This document shows positions 9,867 to 20,004 of a stretch of 64,000 bases of DNA, one piece after another. The stretch's first letter is position 1. The number at the start of each line of letters is the position of its first letter. A model generated the notes under the pieces. That model made no database searches. It saw only the letters and a program-made list of their open reading frames with translations, and was not told where the DNA came from. Position numbers and translations under genes: made by a program. The stretch covers positions 3,815 to 67,814 of the forward strand of contig NMRB01001776.1 of assembly GCA_002633025.1 (NCBI GenBank). Reading direction: 5' to 3'. This DNA comes from Notospermus geniculatus. Lineage: Eukaryota; Nemertea; Pilidiophora; Heteronemertea; Lineidae.

Positions 9867-10526
9867 CTACTTTGCCTGTTTGTCCCCATCCTTACTATCG
9901 TTCAACGCATTAAGCGGACAAGCGGCCACCCAATGATCTGGAGATTTGCAGAGGAAACAGGCACGTGATGCCGAAGGCCGGGCAGTCGGCCTATTTCCTC
10001 TGCCACGGCCCCTAAAGGAACCACGAAAAGAGCTCCCGAACTGTGAGAAAGGAGCGCGCATATTCATTAACAGAGATAACCAAGCGGGAGGCTCCCCCTC
10101 CGACTTTTTGTCCTCTTTCTCAGAATCCTTTGCATCCTTTTTCAGCACCTTTTTCCAGGCATCGACTGCAGACTGTGCTTTCTTGGCTGTGTCTGTCCCG
10201 AGCAACTTCACCACCAAACCGTGAAGAGGGCCCTTCTCGTCGTTATCACGACACGCCTTTACTGTCATTTTGAACAAATCTTTGTCCTTGTGACCCGCGT
10301 GGGTCGCTGCGTCGTACAAGGATTCCACAGCTGCAATTATCACACTGTTGGTCGACGATGAACGAGACGCCAAGGTCCTCACCTGTGATAATGCAAGTTC
10401 GACGTTCGCATTGCTCTGAGAATCCACCATCTTCTTCATCTGAGACTCTAGTGCCTCCAAGCGCCCATCGGAGGGTTGCCCCGGCGCTTCTCCCTCGGCG
10501 ACCTGGGCCTCGATCTCCTCCAAAGG
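9867..10526 (-). CDS. gag-like protein, exon 3 (zinc knuckle)
   Basis: 219 codons plus stop. The exon starts after a TTTTATATAG acceptor (AG at 10528-10527) in phase 0. It contains a helical region (about 20-130), a lysine/glutamate-rich linker, an RG-rich patch (GSFRGRGRGNRP) and one CCHC zinc knuckle with spacing C-x2-C-x4-H-x4-C (CFLCKSPDHWVAAC). Knuckles of this kind bind RNA in gag-type proteins. No ATG heads this frame, which supports splicing from the upstream exons at 10972-11202 and 11539-11742. Joined, the three exons give about 364 aa. Confidence 0.75.
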   Translation of the reverse strand, partial: PLEEIEAQVAEGEAPGQPSDGRLEALESQMKKMVDSQSNANVELALSQVRTLASRSSSTNSVIIAAVESLYDAATHAGHKDKDLFKMTVKACRDNDEKGPLHGLVVKLLGTDTAKKAQSAVDAWKKVLKKDAKDSEKEDKKSEGEPPAWLSLLMNMRAPFSQFGSSFRGSFRGRGRGNRPTARPSASRACFLCKSPDHWVAACPLNALNDSKDGDKQAK

Positions 10527-10971
10527 CTATATAAAACAAAACAAGGGGGAATAAATCACCCTGAACATTCGACCCCTCCACGCCCCTGGGAGCCAGTTAT
10601 AAAATTACCAGCCCTCAAACCTTCCGTAGGAAGCCTATTGTAACGCCCAATCAAAATCTAAGGGCTATTGACGTCTCAACCCAAGCCATCTCACGGCTAA
10701 AGTTTACCGAACGGAGGTGACGTTACTCCAAGACGCACGATGGAAATCCTAACATACAATACGACTTATTCCGTTAAAAATGATATTTTCTGGGCACTGA
10801 TCGAGGATTCTCCACTGTTCACATTCACCATACCGTAGCCGGCAACTGGAGAAGGAGTCACGACCTGATACCGCTAGAATTGTCTCCAACGTATGTCTGC
10901 GGCCCCTCCCCGTGCCGAACAAGTAGCCCACAAGAAGGAAAGTAACCAAGAGCGAAAACACCTGAACTTAC
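10527..10971 (-). other. Predicted intron 2 of the gag-like ORF
   Basis: Begins with GTAAGT on the minus strand (10971-10966) and ends in ATAG at 10530-10527. Its 445 bp contain stops in all frames. Confidence 0.6.
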
Positions 10972-11202
10972 CCTCTTCGTGCCTTTCGACTTTTTCCCAC
11001 CATCCATGGACTTACGCGCCGCATTAGTGTCCACCATCAATGCACCCCCTGGGTCCTTTGAGCCCGCGGCGACGACTTCACCTCGAGAGCCGGGAGCCTG
11101 TCCCGAAGGCTCACCAGCCGAATTCGCTTGTAAAACTACACAGTGTGCGAGTAGCATTCGATTGGCATGAGAATCGTCACGGCCTGCCATTTCAAGCAAC
11201 AC
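10972..11202 (-). CDS. gag-like protein, exon 2
   Basis: 77 codons, opening at GTG after a CTTGTAG acceptor and closing before GTAAGT; both boundaries are phase 0. The product is rich in Ser, Gly, Ala and Lys (DGGKKSKGTKR at the end) and is probably disordered. No domain is recognised. The assignment rests on matching splice sites and unbroken phase with exons 1 and 3. Confidence 0.6.
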
Positions 11203-11538
11203 CTACAAGCAACATCTCACCGGCATAGGCCTACTATAAACCCGATTAGCATAGACTACACTCCTACAGACCCGAACCGATTGCCGTTACACAAGCATGT
11301 GACTCTGCAATATTCCCGCCAGTAACGACTGACCGCAGTCGCACCTGACCAGGGGGCAACACTGCCCGAGGTCTCAAACACCTCGGTAAGGGACAAAACC
11401 CAACAACGGAAGCCGCTGTGAAACCCACTATATACAACATACATGTACAAGTGCTTCTGAAATCGGGCAAACCACCACCTCAACACCGGAAAACGGCTAG
11501 TAAATCAGCAAAACAACAAAAACAAATGAGTGACGTAC
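11203..11538 (-). other. Predicted intron 1 of the gag-like ORF
   Basis: Starts with GTACGT on the minus strand after TCG at 11541-11539 and ends in TTGTAG. 336 bp, non-coding. Confidence 0.55.
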
Positions 11539-11742
11539 CGAAGCCTCGTAGCCAGTAATCTTCTTCACCTCCTTGGCCACATCGTCCTCTGAGAATGAGG
11601 GCAGAGGAAACTTCTTACTAAAACTCGCCAATTCGGCCGGTTGAATGTCTGCCGGCAACGACTTGAGCCGCATTATTACAGGGAGCAAGTCCTTCCCTTT
11701 CAGGGAATGACCCTCTTTCAACCATATCTTAACAGTCGACAT
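11539..11742 (-). CDS. gag-like protein, exon 1 with start codon
   Basis: The ATG at 11742-11740 opens 68 codons beginning MSTVKIWLKEGHSL and ending in GYEAS, directly before a GTACGT donor. This is the first good ATG of the element's sense strand downstream of the long leader. The sequence looks like a small helical domain (LKSLPADIQPAEL). Phase is 0 at its 3' end, matching exon 2. Confidence 0.65.
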
Positions 11743-12650
11743 GCTGACCAAAAATCACATGTAGAAGTGAGGGGCGAGCCACAAAGCCCGCACATATAAA
11801 CTGATCGGAAACCCCTTATGTAAGCCTGGCCTAATGAAGGTATAACCGAAATAACGATCCAAACCGCGATTACACAATGCATCGCTCGACCAGTCACCCC
11901 AATAAGCCCCGCTGCTGACATAATCCACTATAATTAAACACAAAAAGCTTGTAAAGGAAACAACCCAGCGAGAAACACCGCTGTGGCCAACCTGAACGTA
12001 GCCTATTGTGCCCGTTACTACGCGCTCAACATGCATGTATACCATGCAGAACCTACAAATGGGACCCAAATAAACCAGATGAAACGTCCCTCAAAGTGGC
12101 CCTTCTTCCATGCAATTCTCATCGACCGGACCCCCAGGGAAACGAAACCTCCATTTCTCTCAGTGTCGCCCATTGACAAAAAACGCCACTTCCGTCCATC
12201 TCTGTCTGGCACTAGCCCCCGAGTCTCACAAAAAAAACGTTACCCCGGGTACCAATTTCTGTACATCGGAGAGCACTCTTCCTGAGAGAACACCGTTCTG
12301 TAAGCCTCTCCCCCGGAGAGGCACCTAACCAATGACACTCTCCCCCGGAGAGGCACCTAACCAAACGACACTCTCCCCCGGAGAGGCACCTAACCAAACG
12401 ATACTCTCCCCCGGAGAGATATCAATGCATTCCCCCGGAACGCTACGCAGTCCCCCGGACTGCACAAGTTCGCTGTGGCCCCGCCACTGCATTTCATGTG
12501 GTGAAAGTCCCCCGGACTCTCAACCCACTCACACTACCACCCAATCGCCAGTCAATGCGTACAAGCCTGACCGAAGCCAAACAAACACACACTAAACGGC
12601 CTTGGGTATACTGGCGGAGAGCCGAGCGCAGGACGTGTGTCCCGGCCCAG
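11743..12650 (-). other. 5' leader of the YR element
   Basis: About 0.9 kb lie between repeat A1 and the gag start. It contains the hairpin array at 12304-12518 and several unused short frames. The promoter is presumably here or in A1; no TATA box can be assigned. Confidence 0.5.
12304..12518 (-). repeat. Array of seven hairpins with a constant loop
   Basis: Four units of about 31 bp contain CTCTCC-CCC-GGAGAG, and three further sites read TTCC-CCC-GGAA, GCAGTCC-CCC-GGACTGC and AGTCC-CCC-GGACT on the + strand. Every site pairs around the same 3-base loop (GGG in the element's RNA), while the stem bases change together. The first stem extends to 8 bp and the sixth to 7 bp. Placement in the retrotransposon leader suggests an RNA element, perhaps for packaging or translation, which is an inference. 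Confidence 0.65.
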
Positions 12651-12715
12651 CTCCAAAACCAGACTGAGGGAAAGTGAGGATCACATGACTCCATGACGTC
12701 ACACCACCTTGGATA
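12651..12715 (-). repeat. Terminal repeat A1 of the YR element
   Basis: 65 bp identical to A2 at 5200-5264. It is the 5' end of the element on the minus strand, starting TATCCAAGGTGG. Confidence 0.75.
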
Positions 12716-12929
12716 TAGATGTTTCGGTGTGTGGGATTTTTGGTCGACGAAATATCTCCAGTTGTGTTGGGCTTGAGACGAAGGTAAGTGGAATCTACCT
12801 TTACAATAGTGAACTCGGATGGCCTGGTTCTTCTACAAAACGTTGCACCTTCAAATATGAGAAAGAGACTCCCTATAGATACCTTGCCAAATTCGGCCAT
12901 CTTTTCCCAGAACACTGCAGTGAATGTAC

Positions 12930-14015
12930 ACTCATGTAGGAACGTAAAAGGACAGCAAGTTTTCCTAAATACCGGTACCTCAAAAACCATTGGAGCTCCC
13001 GGGTTGGAGCTACAACAGTTGTATTTGCACCCAATCTGTAGAAATCCCAAAAAATGGAGCACAAAAGGCGACACACAAAATGATATAATAAAAGGAGTCG
13101 CCCTCCAGAAATTTCGCAAATTTTCGACCCCAACCGGGGTCTTCTTCAGGCTGGCACTTTCAAGTCGAGCTACCAGAAGTGTACAGTGTTTCGACAAAAA
13201 TCAATTATAATGAATTAAGAGAAAAAATGATATTTTATAAAATCACTTTTTTCGGAATTTTTGAATGTCAAAGTTTCTTCAATATCTGCAACTTTTCCCT
13301 TTTAAAATCTCAAGAGAAAATGCCCTTTTTGGCATCTTCCAGCAAAAAAATCCCACTCATACAGTCAAGTGGACAATTACGCGTAACTAGTCCCCTTTAC
13401 CACGGAATATTGACATCATATTAGACTGTGATCAGCGAATCCTGTGGCCTCCCCACAGTCTAGTTATGTTGACAGTTTGACCAAACTTCCTTTTGCAATA
13501 AAAGCCAACTCACGATATTGAAGAGGTTTTGCACTGAACAGACATGGGTTGAAGTTAGTGTCGCTTCCTTATTGTGGTGTATAACCGGTAACTGAACTGG
13601 AACAAGCTGAGAGCTACAGTTCAGACTATAAAATCGGTAAAGAGGGTCTCTCGGAATTATTGTTTAGTTGACTGCGTGAGATGTATTTTGCTACAAAATG
13701 CAGAAAAGGCATTTTCTCTGGATATTATAAGGGACAAATTGCAGATGTTGGTCAGTCAGGCAAGTTGAATAGGCCTATAATGATGAAGAAAATTTGAAAT
13801 CGAAAGATTTTTCGAAAATTGTGAAAAAAGTGATTTTATGTAATGTCATTTTTCTCTTAATTGATAAAAATTGATTTTTGGCAAAACACTACTGGATAGT
13901 TCTATGCCCAACCTGTTGCTACAGATTGGGTGAAAATACCACTGCTGTAGCTTGAACCGGTTTTGAGATATTTAGGAAACCTTGCTGTCCTTTTACTTTC
14001 CTACAAGAGTGTACA
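12930..14015. repeat. Large foldback element
   Basis: The arms at about 12930-13385 and 13665-14015 are imperfect inverted copies sharing AAAAGGACAGCAAG, CACCCAATCTGTAG and AATTAAGAGAAAAA. About 280 bp of unique sequence lies between them. The left arm carries a Penelope-type tail with a hammerhead-like core (13122-13149) that is missing from the right arm, so that tail was inserted later or lost from one arm. Confidence 0.6.
13068..13165 (-). ncRNA. Hammerhead-like motif of a Penelope-type tail
   Basis: On the minus strand CTGAAGA (13149-13143) is followed by a GACCCC/GGGGTC stem and GAAA (13125-13122). This matches the hammerhead core CUGANGA - stem II - GAAA. Hammerhead motifs are known in Penelope-like retroelements. 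Related copies lie at 22.74 and 46.51 kb. Stems I and III were not established, so activity is unknown. Confidence 0.45.
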
Positions 14016-14842
14016 CCATTGACATAGAGCATGTTTTAAAACCTCCAATAGTATAAGGAAAACGAGTGGATTCAGATGGAGGTTTTGAATGTTTACAAAA
14101 TAGCACAATTGTTACAATTGTGAAACATAAAATCACTACCGTTAATGAAACCAATGTTTGCTATGTTCCTACGCAACAACACTTCCGTGCATGATCGAGT
14201 TAATGGACTTTACAGAAATGATTTCACAAGCATACTGTAACTCTAACCATGGCTGCGGCAACCATTCTTTCATAGCTGGGTCCCGCGACGGCAATGTTTA
14301 TTTTGTCCTGCGAGTTAGGATCATTCCATGGCAACAAATAGACAGGATAAAATAATACCGCCGCAACCCAGATCTCACTCATACCCACATCCAGAATTGA
14401 ACCCACTTCCAAGTCTGCCCTCTTCTCCTCAATCTCTATTTAACATATTCCAACCTCCTTTCCTTCATTTCACACCTCTCTAAAACCACCTTTATTGCCT
14501 CATATTTCATTCCGCCTCTTTTAAACCAACATTTTCCTCTATTTAACTAACATTTCCCTTCATATTCTTCTGAATAAAATCGAAAAATCGGCAACGACGA
14601 GAAGCTTACCAAAGAGAGGAGAGAAAACCGAAACGACCGGCCAGCCTGACGTCTCGACATTGAATGAAAGAAAATGGTCGTCACGTGATTGATGACTCGT
14701 GATCGATCCCCGGTCACGACTGTACACGAAAAGCTGTGAACCAATAATGGGAGACTTTCCTGCCGTTAGAGTCCGCATGTTAGCGGTCCTACAACATCAT
14801 AAAATTTGACGTCACACACGTAAGTCATGACCACCACGTCAA
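14016..14842. other. Non-coding, with a pyrimidine-rich tract
   Basis: Bases about 14405-14560 are strongly C/T-rich on the + strand. No gene or clear repeat was seen. Confidence 0.4.
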
Positions 14843-15240
14843 TAGGGAGGTTTTGCAAGCTTACGTTTTACATTTACGATTACAATTTGAAAACGTCACT
14901 GACGTCGGCTCTGCGGGACTTTTTACGAGCGAATCGCTTGCTACACGTAAGAAACTTATATTTCATGTTTGTAATGCAAGAATTCGCTTGCAAATTAAGA
15001 CATTCATAAATGGGTATATTTCGCAGTTGCAGTAAAAATGATACGAAGAATGCTTGGCACATCTGGCCTGGAGCGCTTGCCAAACATGGGATACATCGAC
15101 CCTCTTTTCACCTGGCACAGGAAGCTTCAAACCAAATGATGACACCATCGCGTCACGTTCATTCTTGACGTACGGCGTGACGTCGTGATGTCATCAAATC
15201 GTAATCGTAAATGTAAACGTAAGCTTGCAAAACCTCCCTA
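14843..15240. repeat. MITE with about 50-bp inverted ends
   Basis: Both ends read TAGGGAGGTTTTGCAAGCTT inward and continue with CGTTT and ACATTTACGATTAC. The interior has no coding capacity. Confidence 0.7.
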
Positions 15241-15392
15241 TTATGACGTCGTGGTGCGCACTTCTTCTCTGTGGGCTCAAATTCCGCGACGCCCTAGGAC
15301 CGTTTACTGGTGGTAGCCTCTAACGGCAGTAAAGTATCCCGTCATGTCTGTCGGAAGAGACTAAACGCCGTGGTGCCTTGTACCTGAGTGTC

Positions 15393-15812
15393 GCCGAATC
15401 GGTTAATGTCGTCCTGGGTATAACAGAAATATACCCAGGTTCAATGTCGTCGCACAAAACTATACCCTTGGGTATAATTCGATCTACAAAAGTATACCCA
15501 GGATTGGATACAGCACCTGCAGACGAGATTGGTCTCGCAAATGTCACATGACCAGAAGCATGACTAGTCGAAAAACACGTTTTCAATTCACGCATTCGTC
15601 GCGAACATGCCGCCCAGGTATACGACAGAAGTACCAATCGCGCGCGGTCCTGTTGGTCACGCGAGATCCGTTCCTAACTCGTACCTATGTTCAAAACTAC
15701 GGTACTGGGTATACTTTTGTTGATCGAACTATACCCAGGGTATAGTTTTGTAGGACGACATTGAACCTGGGTATATTTCTGTTATACCCATGACGACATT
15801 AACCGATTCGGC
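15393..15812. repeat. Foldback element A (GGGTATA type), 9-bp target duplication
   Basis: The ends read GCCGAATCGGTTAATGTCGT inward. The arms are studded with GGGTATA/TATACCC words. CTGAGTGTC lies on both sides (15384-15392 and 15813-15821), a 9-bp duplication typical of Mutator-like transposons. It is related to elements at 51398-51777 and 53406-54440. Confidence 0.75.
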
Positions 15813-15893
15813 CTGAGTGTCTATGCCAGGACAAGTAAAATACCCCTCACAGTAGCAAGACTCCACAGATATGTAACAAAAACCCAACAGAGT

Positions 15894-16082
15894 TAAGGCG
15901 GCTCTCTACGTGACAGTTTTCTTGCGCAAGTTGGCTCACAATGGGCAATTCACCATTATTTGTTCGTCACGGCCTACGCTGGGACCAATGACATAAACAG
16001 CTGCTCGAGGTTGAATTGCCCATAGAGAGCCAACTTGCGCAAGAAAACCCCAAGAAAACTCGCACGTGGAAAGTCGCCTTTA
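15894..16082. repeat. Small inverted-repeat element
   Basis: The arms share GTTTTCTTGCGCAAGTTGGC and an outer AAGGCG ... CGCCTT pair, with a loop of roughly 60 bp. Confidence 0.6.
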
Positions 16083-16822
16083 GAATAGAAGCCGTGTGAA
16101 GTTACATCAAGTATACACGCTTCCTATAATTGTGCTGCCCCCTTTTAATAGATTTCGAATCAGCAGGAAGGGACGTAAATGGAGGATTTGCTGCTGCTGA
16201 TCATGATCATGGACGCAGGCCTTTTGGCCTTCATACACGACCTACCGCCGGTAGGCCCAGCCGTGTAGGCCTAGTAGGCCTACATAGTTGGCCTAGCCGG
16301 CACATCTCATGCCTACAATTCGTCCCGGCCTTCATTCATTAGGCCTAGCACGCGCTAGCCTACTGGCAACCTCAGCCGAGTTAGCCTAAGTTAACTTGGT
16401 TACATGTGCACTCATGCAATGGCACTGCAGTGCTTCATGCAATGCATGCCAAACGAGTGATGACGGTGACATGGCGTCGACGAATTCCACTCTGTATTCA
16501 TCAAAGAAATGAAACAACACATGCACTCAATTAACGTGTCATTGAATTACATGTCAGTACTTGTTGACAACCATAACGTGAACATTGATCTAAAAAACTA
16601 GGACTACCAAGAAACTGCGTCCAAATCAGTGAGCCGTGTGAAAGTGAAATTCCATGTTTGCATGGTTGTCATGGCAGCCTCCTCCATTTACGTCACTTCC
16701 TGTTTTTTTTAGGAAGCGTGTATACAATCATACACCCTGAAAGTATAAATACATTTATGAAGAGACTGATGCATAGAAGGAGAGAAAGCAGACACACCTA
16801 CACTACCTGTGTTCCATTTCAG
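16083..16822 (+). other. Upstream region/possible intron of the TRIM-like gene
   Basis: Contains many AGGCCTA words (16215-16350) and a GCAATGCATG-rich patch. It ends in TGTGTTCCATTTCAG, a good 3' splice site at 16808-16822. The 5' non-coding exon and promoter could not be located. Confidence 0.45.
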
Positions 16823-16840
16823 GTTCTGAACAAAGAGAAA

Positions 16841-18898
16841 ATGGCATCACAAAAACCAGGCAACCCATCAATTTGTGTGATGTGTTTCGAGTCCCGGACC
16901 TTGAAGGTGGTTTGCAGATGCAAGCACAGTTTCTGTACTGAGTGCTTGTCCAGTGTCCTAGAAGAACAAGAAGAAGTGTTTCAGTGTCCAACGTGTCGCT
17001 CTGACTGTCCACGACCATGGAATGGTATAGAGGGCCTGGTTGACCTCACAAGTGACCGCTCTGAACTGACAGAGTTAGATGAAGGCCCCGTTGCTGCCAC
17101 TGAAAAAAACGAAAGCCTTGGAGAGGGGGAGGTATTGTGTGTTGTATGCGACCACAAACTTAAAGAGAAAGTGAAAGCGGTTAGTATTTGCTTCGAATGT
17201 GACCGACTCAGTATCTGCCAAAACTGTTCAGAAAAACACAGGAAGTTTAAGGCAACACGTGATCATATTTTGACACCTGCCAAAACAAAACAAAAATCCT
17301 CAAAATGTGATTTGCATAATAATAACATGATATGGTTCTGTCAGGAATGTTGTACACCCGCATGTAACGTGTGTGTTTTGACTGATCATGAGGATCATGA
17401 TGTTGAAAGACTTGCCGATGTTATAAGGAGGGAGGTTGAAAAAGCAAACGCCACGCTAGGCATGAACGAGGAAAAGTTCAAGAGACTCCAGGAACTGCAG
17501 CGAGAGCTCACTCTGTGGAATTCTATGGCACCACAGGTTGACAAACAGGATATGCTCTTCAACGAAATTGAAAATCGAGCACAGGAGGTCATTGATGAGG
17601 TCATCAGATGGAAGGAGGATACGAAACAAGAAGTAAGGGTGAAATTCCAGATCATCCGAGACATTCAGACTGACTTGGGAAAGGTGTCTGAGATCGTGGA
17701 CAAGCTACAGACCCAAATAAACCAAGCAAAAGAGTTTCTATCCAAGTCTGTGTATCGATCGATGTACAACTACCTTGAAAAATTGTTTGCACTGAAAAAG
17801 GAATTGAAACCAACTTCACAGATAGGAACAGAAATGGAAGGAAAGAACTATCGTGAAGTTCTCTACGAAGTATGCGATGAAGACAACAGATTTGAAGTTG
17901 AAGAACTGCCAGTAAGTCTAGGAGAAATAGTCAAAAAAGAGCAAGAATTCTACTTCAAATTCAATGAAATATTTCATCATACAGTATCAACAGATTCTGA
18001 GGATAAGTTCATCCCATGTTTAGCAACCCTTGGGCCACAATCCTATGCAGTTGCTCATCCCGTCGCAGAGGAGGGACTGCCAGCTGCCATTGACATCTAT
18101 GATTATGACCATCCAGGAACATTGAAACGAACTCTAAGAGATGGTGTCCTACCATTCTATGACATGTCCACCACCCCTGATAACCAACTGGCCCTTCTCT
18201 GTGATGGAGCAGACGGAATTGGCTATGGGATCCAGGTGCTGGATCCAGAAACTGGGAACATCACCTCTACACATGACATCATCAATGACGGTGTTCCTAT
18301 TTCCTTGGGAGTCACGTTAATGTGTCAGTACGTCATTCTTGAGTTCATTGATGAGGAGGAGACACAAATCACGGTTACCGAAAGGGATGGGGCTGTGAAG
18401 CATACATATCGAATTGATGAAGAGACTGATGACATGACAAACCCCAACAGGATGTCATGTGGGGGGAGATTCATCTTTGTTGGAGGGGAGGATAGCGTGG
18501 CTGTCTATGAGATAAAGGACACAAGAATACAGAGAATAACTACAGTCAGGGAAGATTCTGTGAACAATGTGACAGATATAGCAGCGACCATTTGGGATGA
18601 TCTCTATTTAACTGAATCCGGATATGGTAATCTTTATCTGAGTAAGTTTCGAGATGATACCACACTCGAATGGCCGATATTTGAATGCCAGAGAGTTCAT
18701 GAAAATGCACGAGGAGGGAACAGAGAAGCCAGAGTTGCCACAAGAGATGGTAACACTATCATTGTATCATTTGGTCAAACAATTTGGGTGTACAGACCTC
18801 AACGAATATCGAATAGTGACGAAATCCTGCAAATCGACAATGAAATGGACATGTACAGTGATTTAAGTGATATGCGTTGCTCGCTTGGCTCGCTGTAG
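16841..18898 (+). CDS. TRIM-like RING/B-box/coiled-coil protein
   Basis: 685 aa in one exon that begins at 16823 after a CATTTCAG acceptor. The ATG at 16841 is the first in frame after that site, and the frame upstream of it is probably intronic. The domains are a RING finger (C12-C15, C25/C27, H29, C32-C35, C49-C52), B-box 1 (about 104-148, starting CVVCDHK), B-box 2 (about 157-195, CDLHNNN then CQECCTPACNVC) and a coiled coil (about 200-335). A beta-strand-rich C-terminal half with propeller-like repeats (for example VLDPETGNI, VAVYEI, IWVYRP) follows. RING and B-box proteins of this layout act as E3 ubiquitin ligases, and many marine deuterostomes carry expanded sets. No NHL signature is clear. 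The gene is intact; its substrate is unknown. Confidence 0.9.
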   Translation: MASQKPGNPSICVMCFESRTLKVVCRCKHSFCTECLSSVLEEQEEVFQCPTCRSDCPRPWNGIEGLVDLTSDRSELTELDEGPVAATEKNESLGEGEVLCVVCDHKLKEKVKAVSICFECDRLSICQNCSEKHRKFKATRDHILTPAKTKQKSSKCDLHNNNMIWFCQECCTPACNVCVLTDHEDHDVERLADVIRREVEKANATLGMNEEKFKRLQELQRELTLWNSMAPQVDKQDMLFNEIENRAQEVIDEVIRWKEDTKQEVRVKFQIIRDIQTDLGKVSEIVDKLQTQINQAKEFLSKSVYRSMYNYLEKLFALKKELKPTSQIGTEMEGKNYREVLYEVCDEDNRFEVEELPVSLGEIVKKEQEFYFKFNEIFHHTVSTDSEDKFIPCLATLGPQSYAVAHPVAEEGLPAAIDIYDYDHPGTLKRTLRDGVLPFYDMSTTPDNQLALLCDGADGIGYGIQVLDPETGNITSTHDIINDGVPISLGVTLMCQYVILEFIDEEETQITVTERDGAVKHTYRIDEETDDMTNPNRMSCGGRFIFVGGEDSVAVYEIKDTRIQRITTVREDSVNNVTDIAATIWDDLYLTESGYGNLYLSKFRDDTTLEWPIFECQRVHENARGGNREARVATRDGNTIIVSFGQTIWVYRPQRISNSDEILQIDNEMDMYSDLSDMRCSLGSL

Positions 18899-19640
18899 TC
18901 ACGGCCAAGCACCCAGGATTAATCAAATGGGATTTTGCGGAACTATAGGAGGAATGTGCCAAGCCGTGGTGGTCAACAATGAGACAAAGGGGCCGGTAAT
19001 TATTTCTCTGAATTGTCTACTCTGCAGCTAAACGCGCGCGGTGTTAACGTCTCGCCGTCTATTGAAATCAGCTGTCCCGAGTAAATAGGTTTACGTAATC
19101 CTGCCATGATGTCAAGTCTGTCGGTAATTCTAGGAAAAAGTTGGTGGACCTACTGTGTCTGGTTTCCTGTAATGATTTTGATTGTGTAGCCGTGACTGAA
19201 ACCTGGCTGAATTCAGCAATTTCCGGCAGAGAGATACCACCGGAGAACTGTATATTTTGCAGGGACATGCCAAATGACGGTGCAGTGTTGGAGCGGGATT
19301 TCTACTGGCTTTGAAGAAAATGGTCCATGGCCCATGTGCTCACCTGGATGAAATGTACCAGAAAAGCAAATGACAAATTTTAAATGAAATGTTCCAGGGC
19401 AAGCCTTGAGATCCTGGGTGATAATGATTGTGGTCAAAAGGGGCTGGAGGGAGAAAGAGCTCATGTCCAAAGTGTACATATTTCAGAAAGTATTGCTCCG
19501 ATTTGGATAAAATTCGCAGTGGTGCTACTTGAATATGAAAGATTAACAATCACCATGAAGAGAAGTAGTAATGTTATGTAACAGTAGCTAAGACAATGCA
19601 TTTTGACACTTGACAATAAATCCTATTGTATACTGTTGAA
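18899..19640 (+). other. Probable 3' UTR of the TRIM-like gene
   Basis: No coding content. An AATAAA hexamer at 19615-19620 is a plausible poly(A) signal about 0.7 kb after the stop. Confidence 0.4.
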
Positions 19641-19794
19641 ACTCCTAAAAACTAGTCAAAAGTATCGTGGGGCGGGCACAAAGTTGGGGCGAGCACATTG
19701 TCGAAATGAGCACTTTTTGATGAGTTGTAGATGCCATAGGCCTACCGGCCGCACAGGGGCGTATATGGGGGGGGGGGCAGAGACTATGGTACAT

Positions 19795-19881
19795 TTGACC
19801 TTTGACCTTGACCTTGACCTGATTGGACCAAGGACCATAGAGATACAGGCATTTGACCTTTGACCTTGACCTTGACCTTCG
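19795..19881. repeat. Direct TGACCT arrays (nuclear-receptor half-site words)
   Basis: Two runs of TGACCTTTGACCTTGACCTT-type sequence lie about 60 bp apart, giving seven or more AGGTCA-like half-sites on the minus strand. They are part of a dispersed repeat also seen at 3.5-3.9 and 49.7-49.8 kb. Confidence 0.6.
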
Positions 19882-20004
19882 CCCAACTGCACCCACGTCC
19901 CAACTGCACCCAATTTCGTGACCAGATCCAACATGGATTTTTGATCAGTCTGATGTCTGAGGTGTCTGAAATCACGTGATGGACATTTCAATTCAGTAGC
20001 TTTA

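Larger units (their letters stand above)
4941..12715 (-). mobile_element. Near-complete YR retrotransposon (DIRS/PAT/Ngaro order)
   Basis: Read on the minus strand, the element runs A1 repeat (12715-12651), leader, gag-like ORF, RT/RNase H ORF, tyrosine recombinase ORF, B1 (5342-5265), A2 (5264-5200) and B2 (5018-4941). A1 and A2 are identical over 65 bp, and B1 and B2 over 78 bp. Tyrosine-recombinase retrotransposons encode no DDE integrase and are known for split direct or inverted termini. An A1 ... B1-A2-B2 arrangement is described for the PAT and Ngaro groups. The 181 bp between A2 and B2 are unique here. No target duplication is expected or seen. All three ORFs are open, so the copy looks young. 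Its subgroup would need a phylogeny of the RT and the recombinase. Confidence 0.8.

Noticed and set aside
12304-12430. CRISPR-like array of regularly spaced 31-bp repeats
   Set aside because: The units abut with no unique spacers, the host is eukaryotic, and the repeats lie in a retrotransposon leader.
12592-13197. 201-codon - frame
   Set aside because: It runs across the element end and a foldback arm; the composition is not protein-like and there is no motif.
12788-13210. 140-codon + frame
   Set aside because: It lies in a foldback arm and a Penelope-type tail; the frame is chance.
16658-16840. N-terminal extension of the TRIM-like protein
   Set aside because: It precedes a strong 3' splice site at 16822 and is not protein-like; the ATG at 16841 directly leads into the RING.
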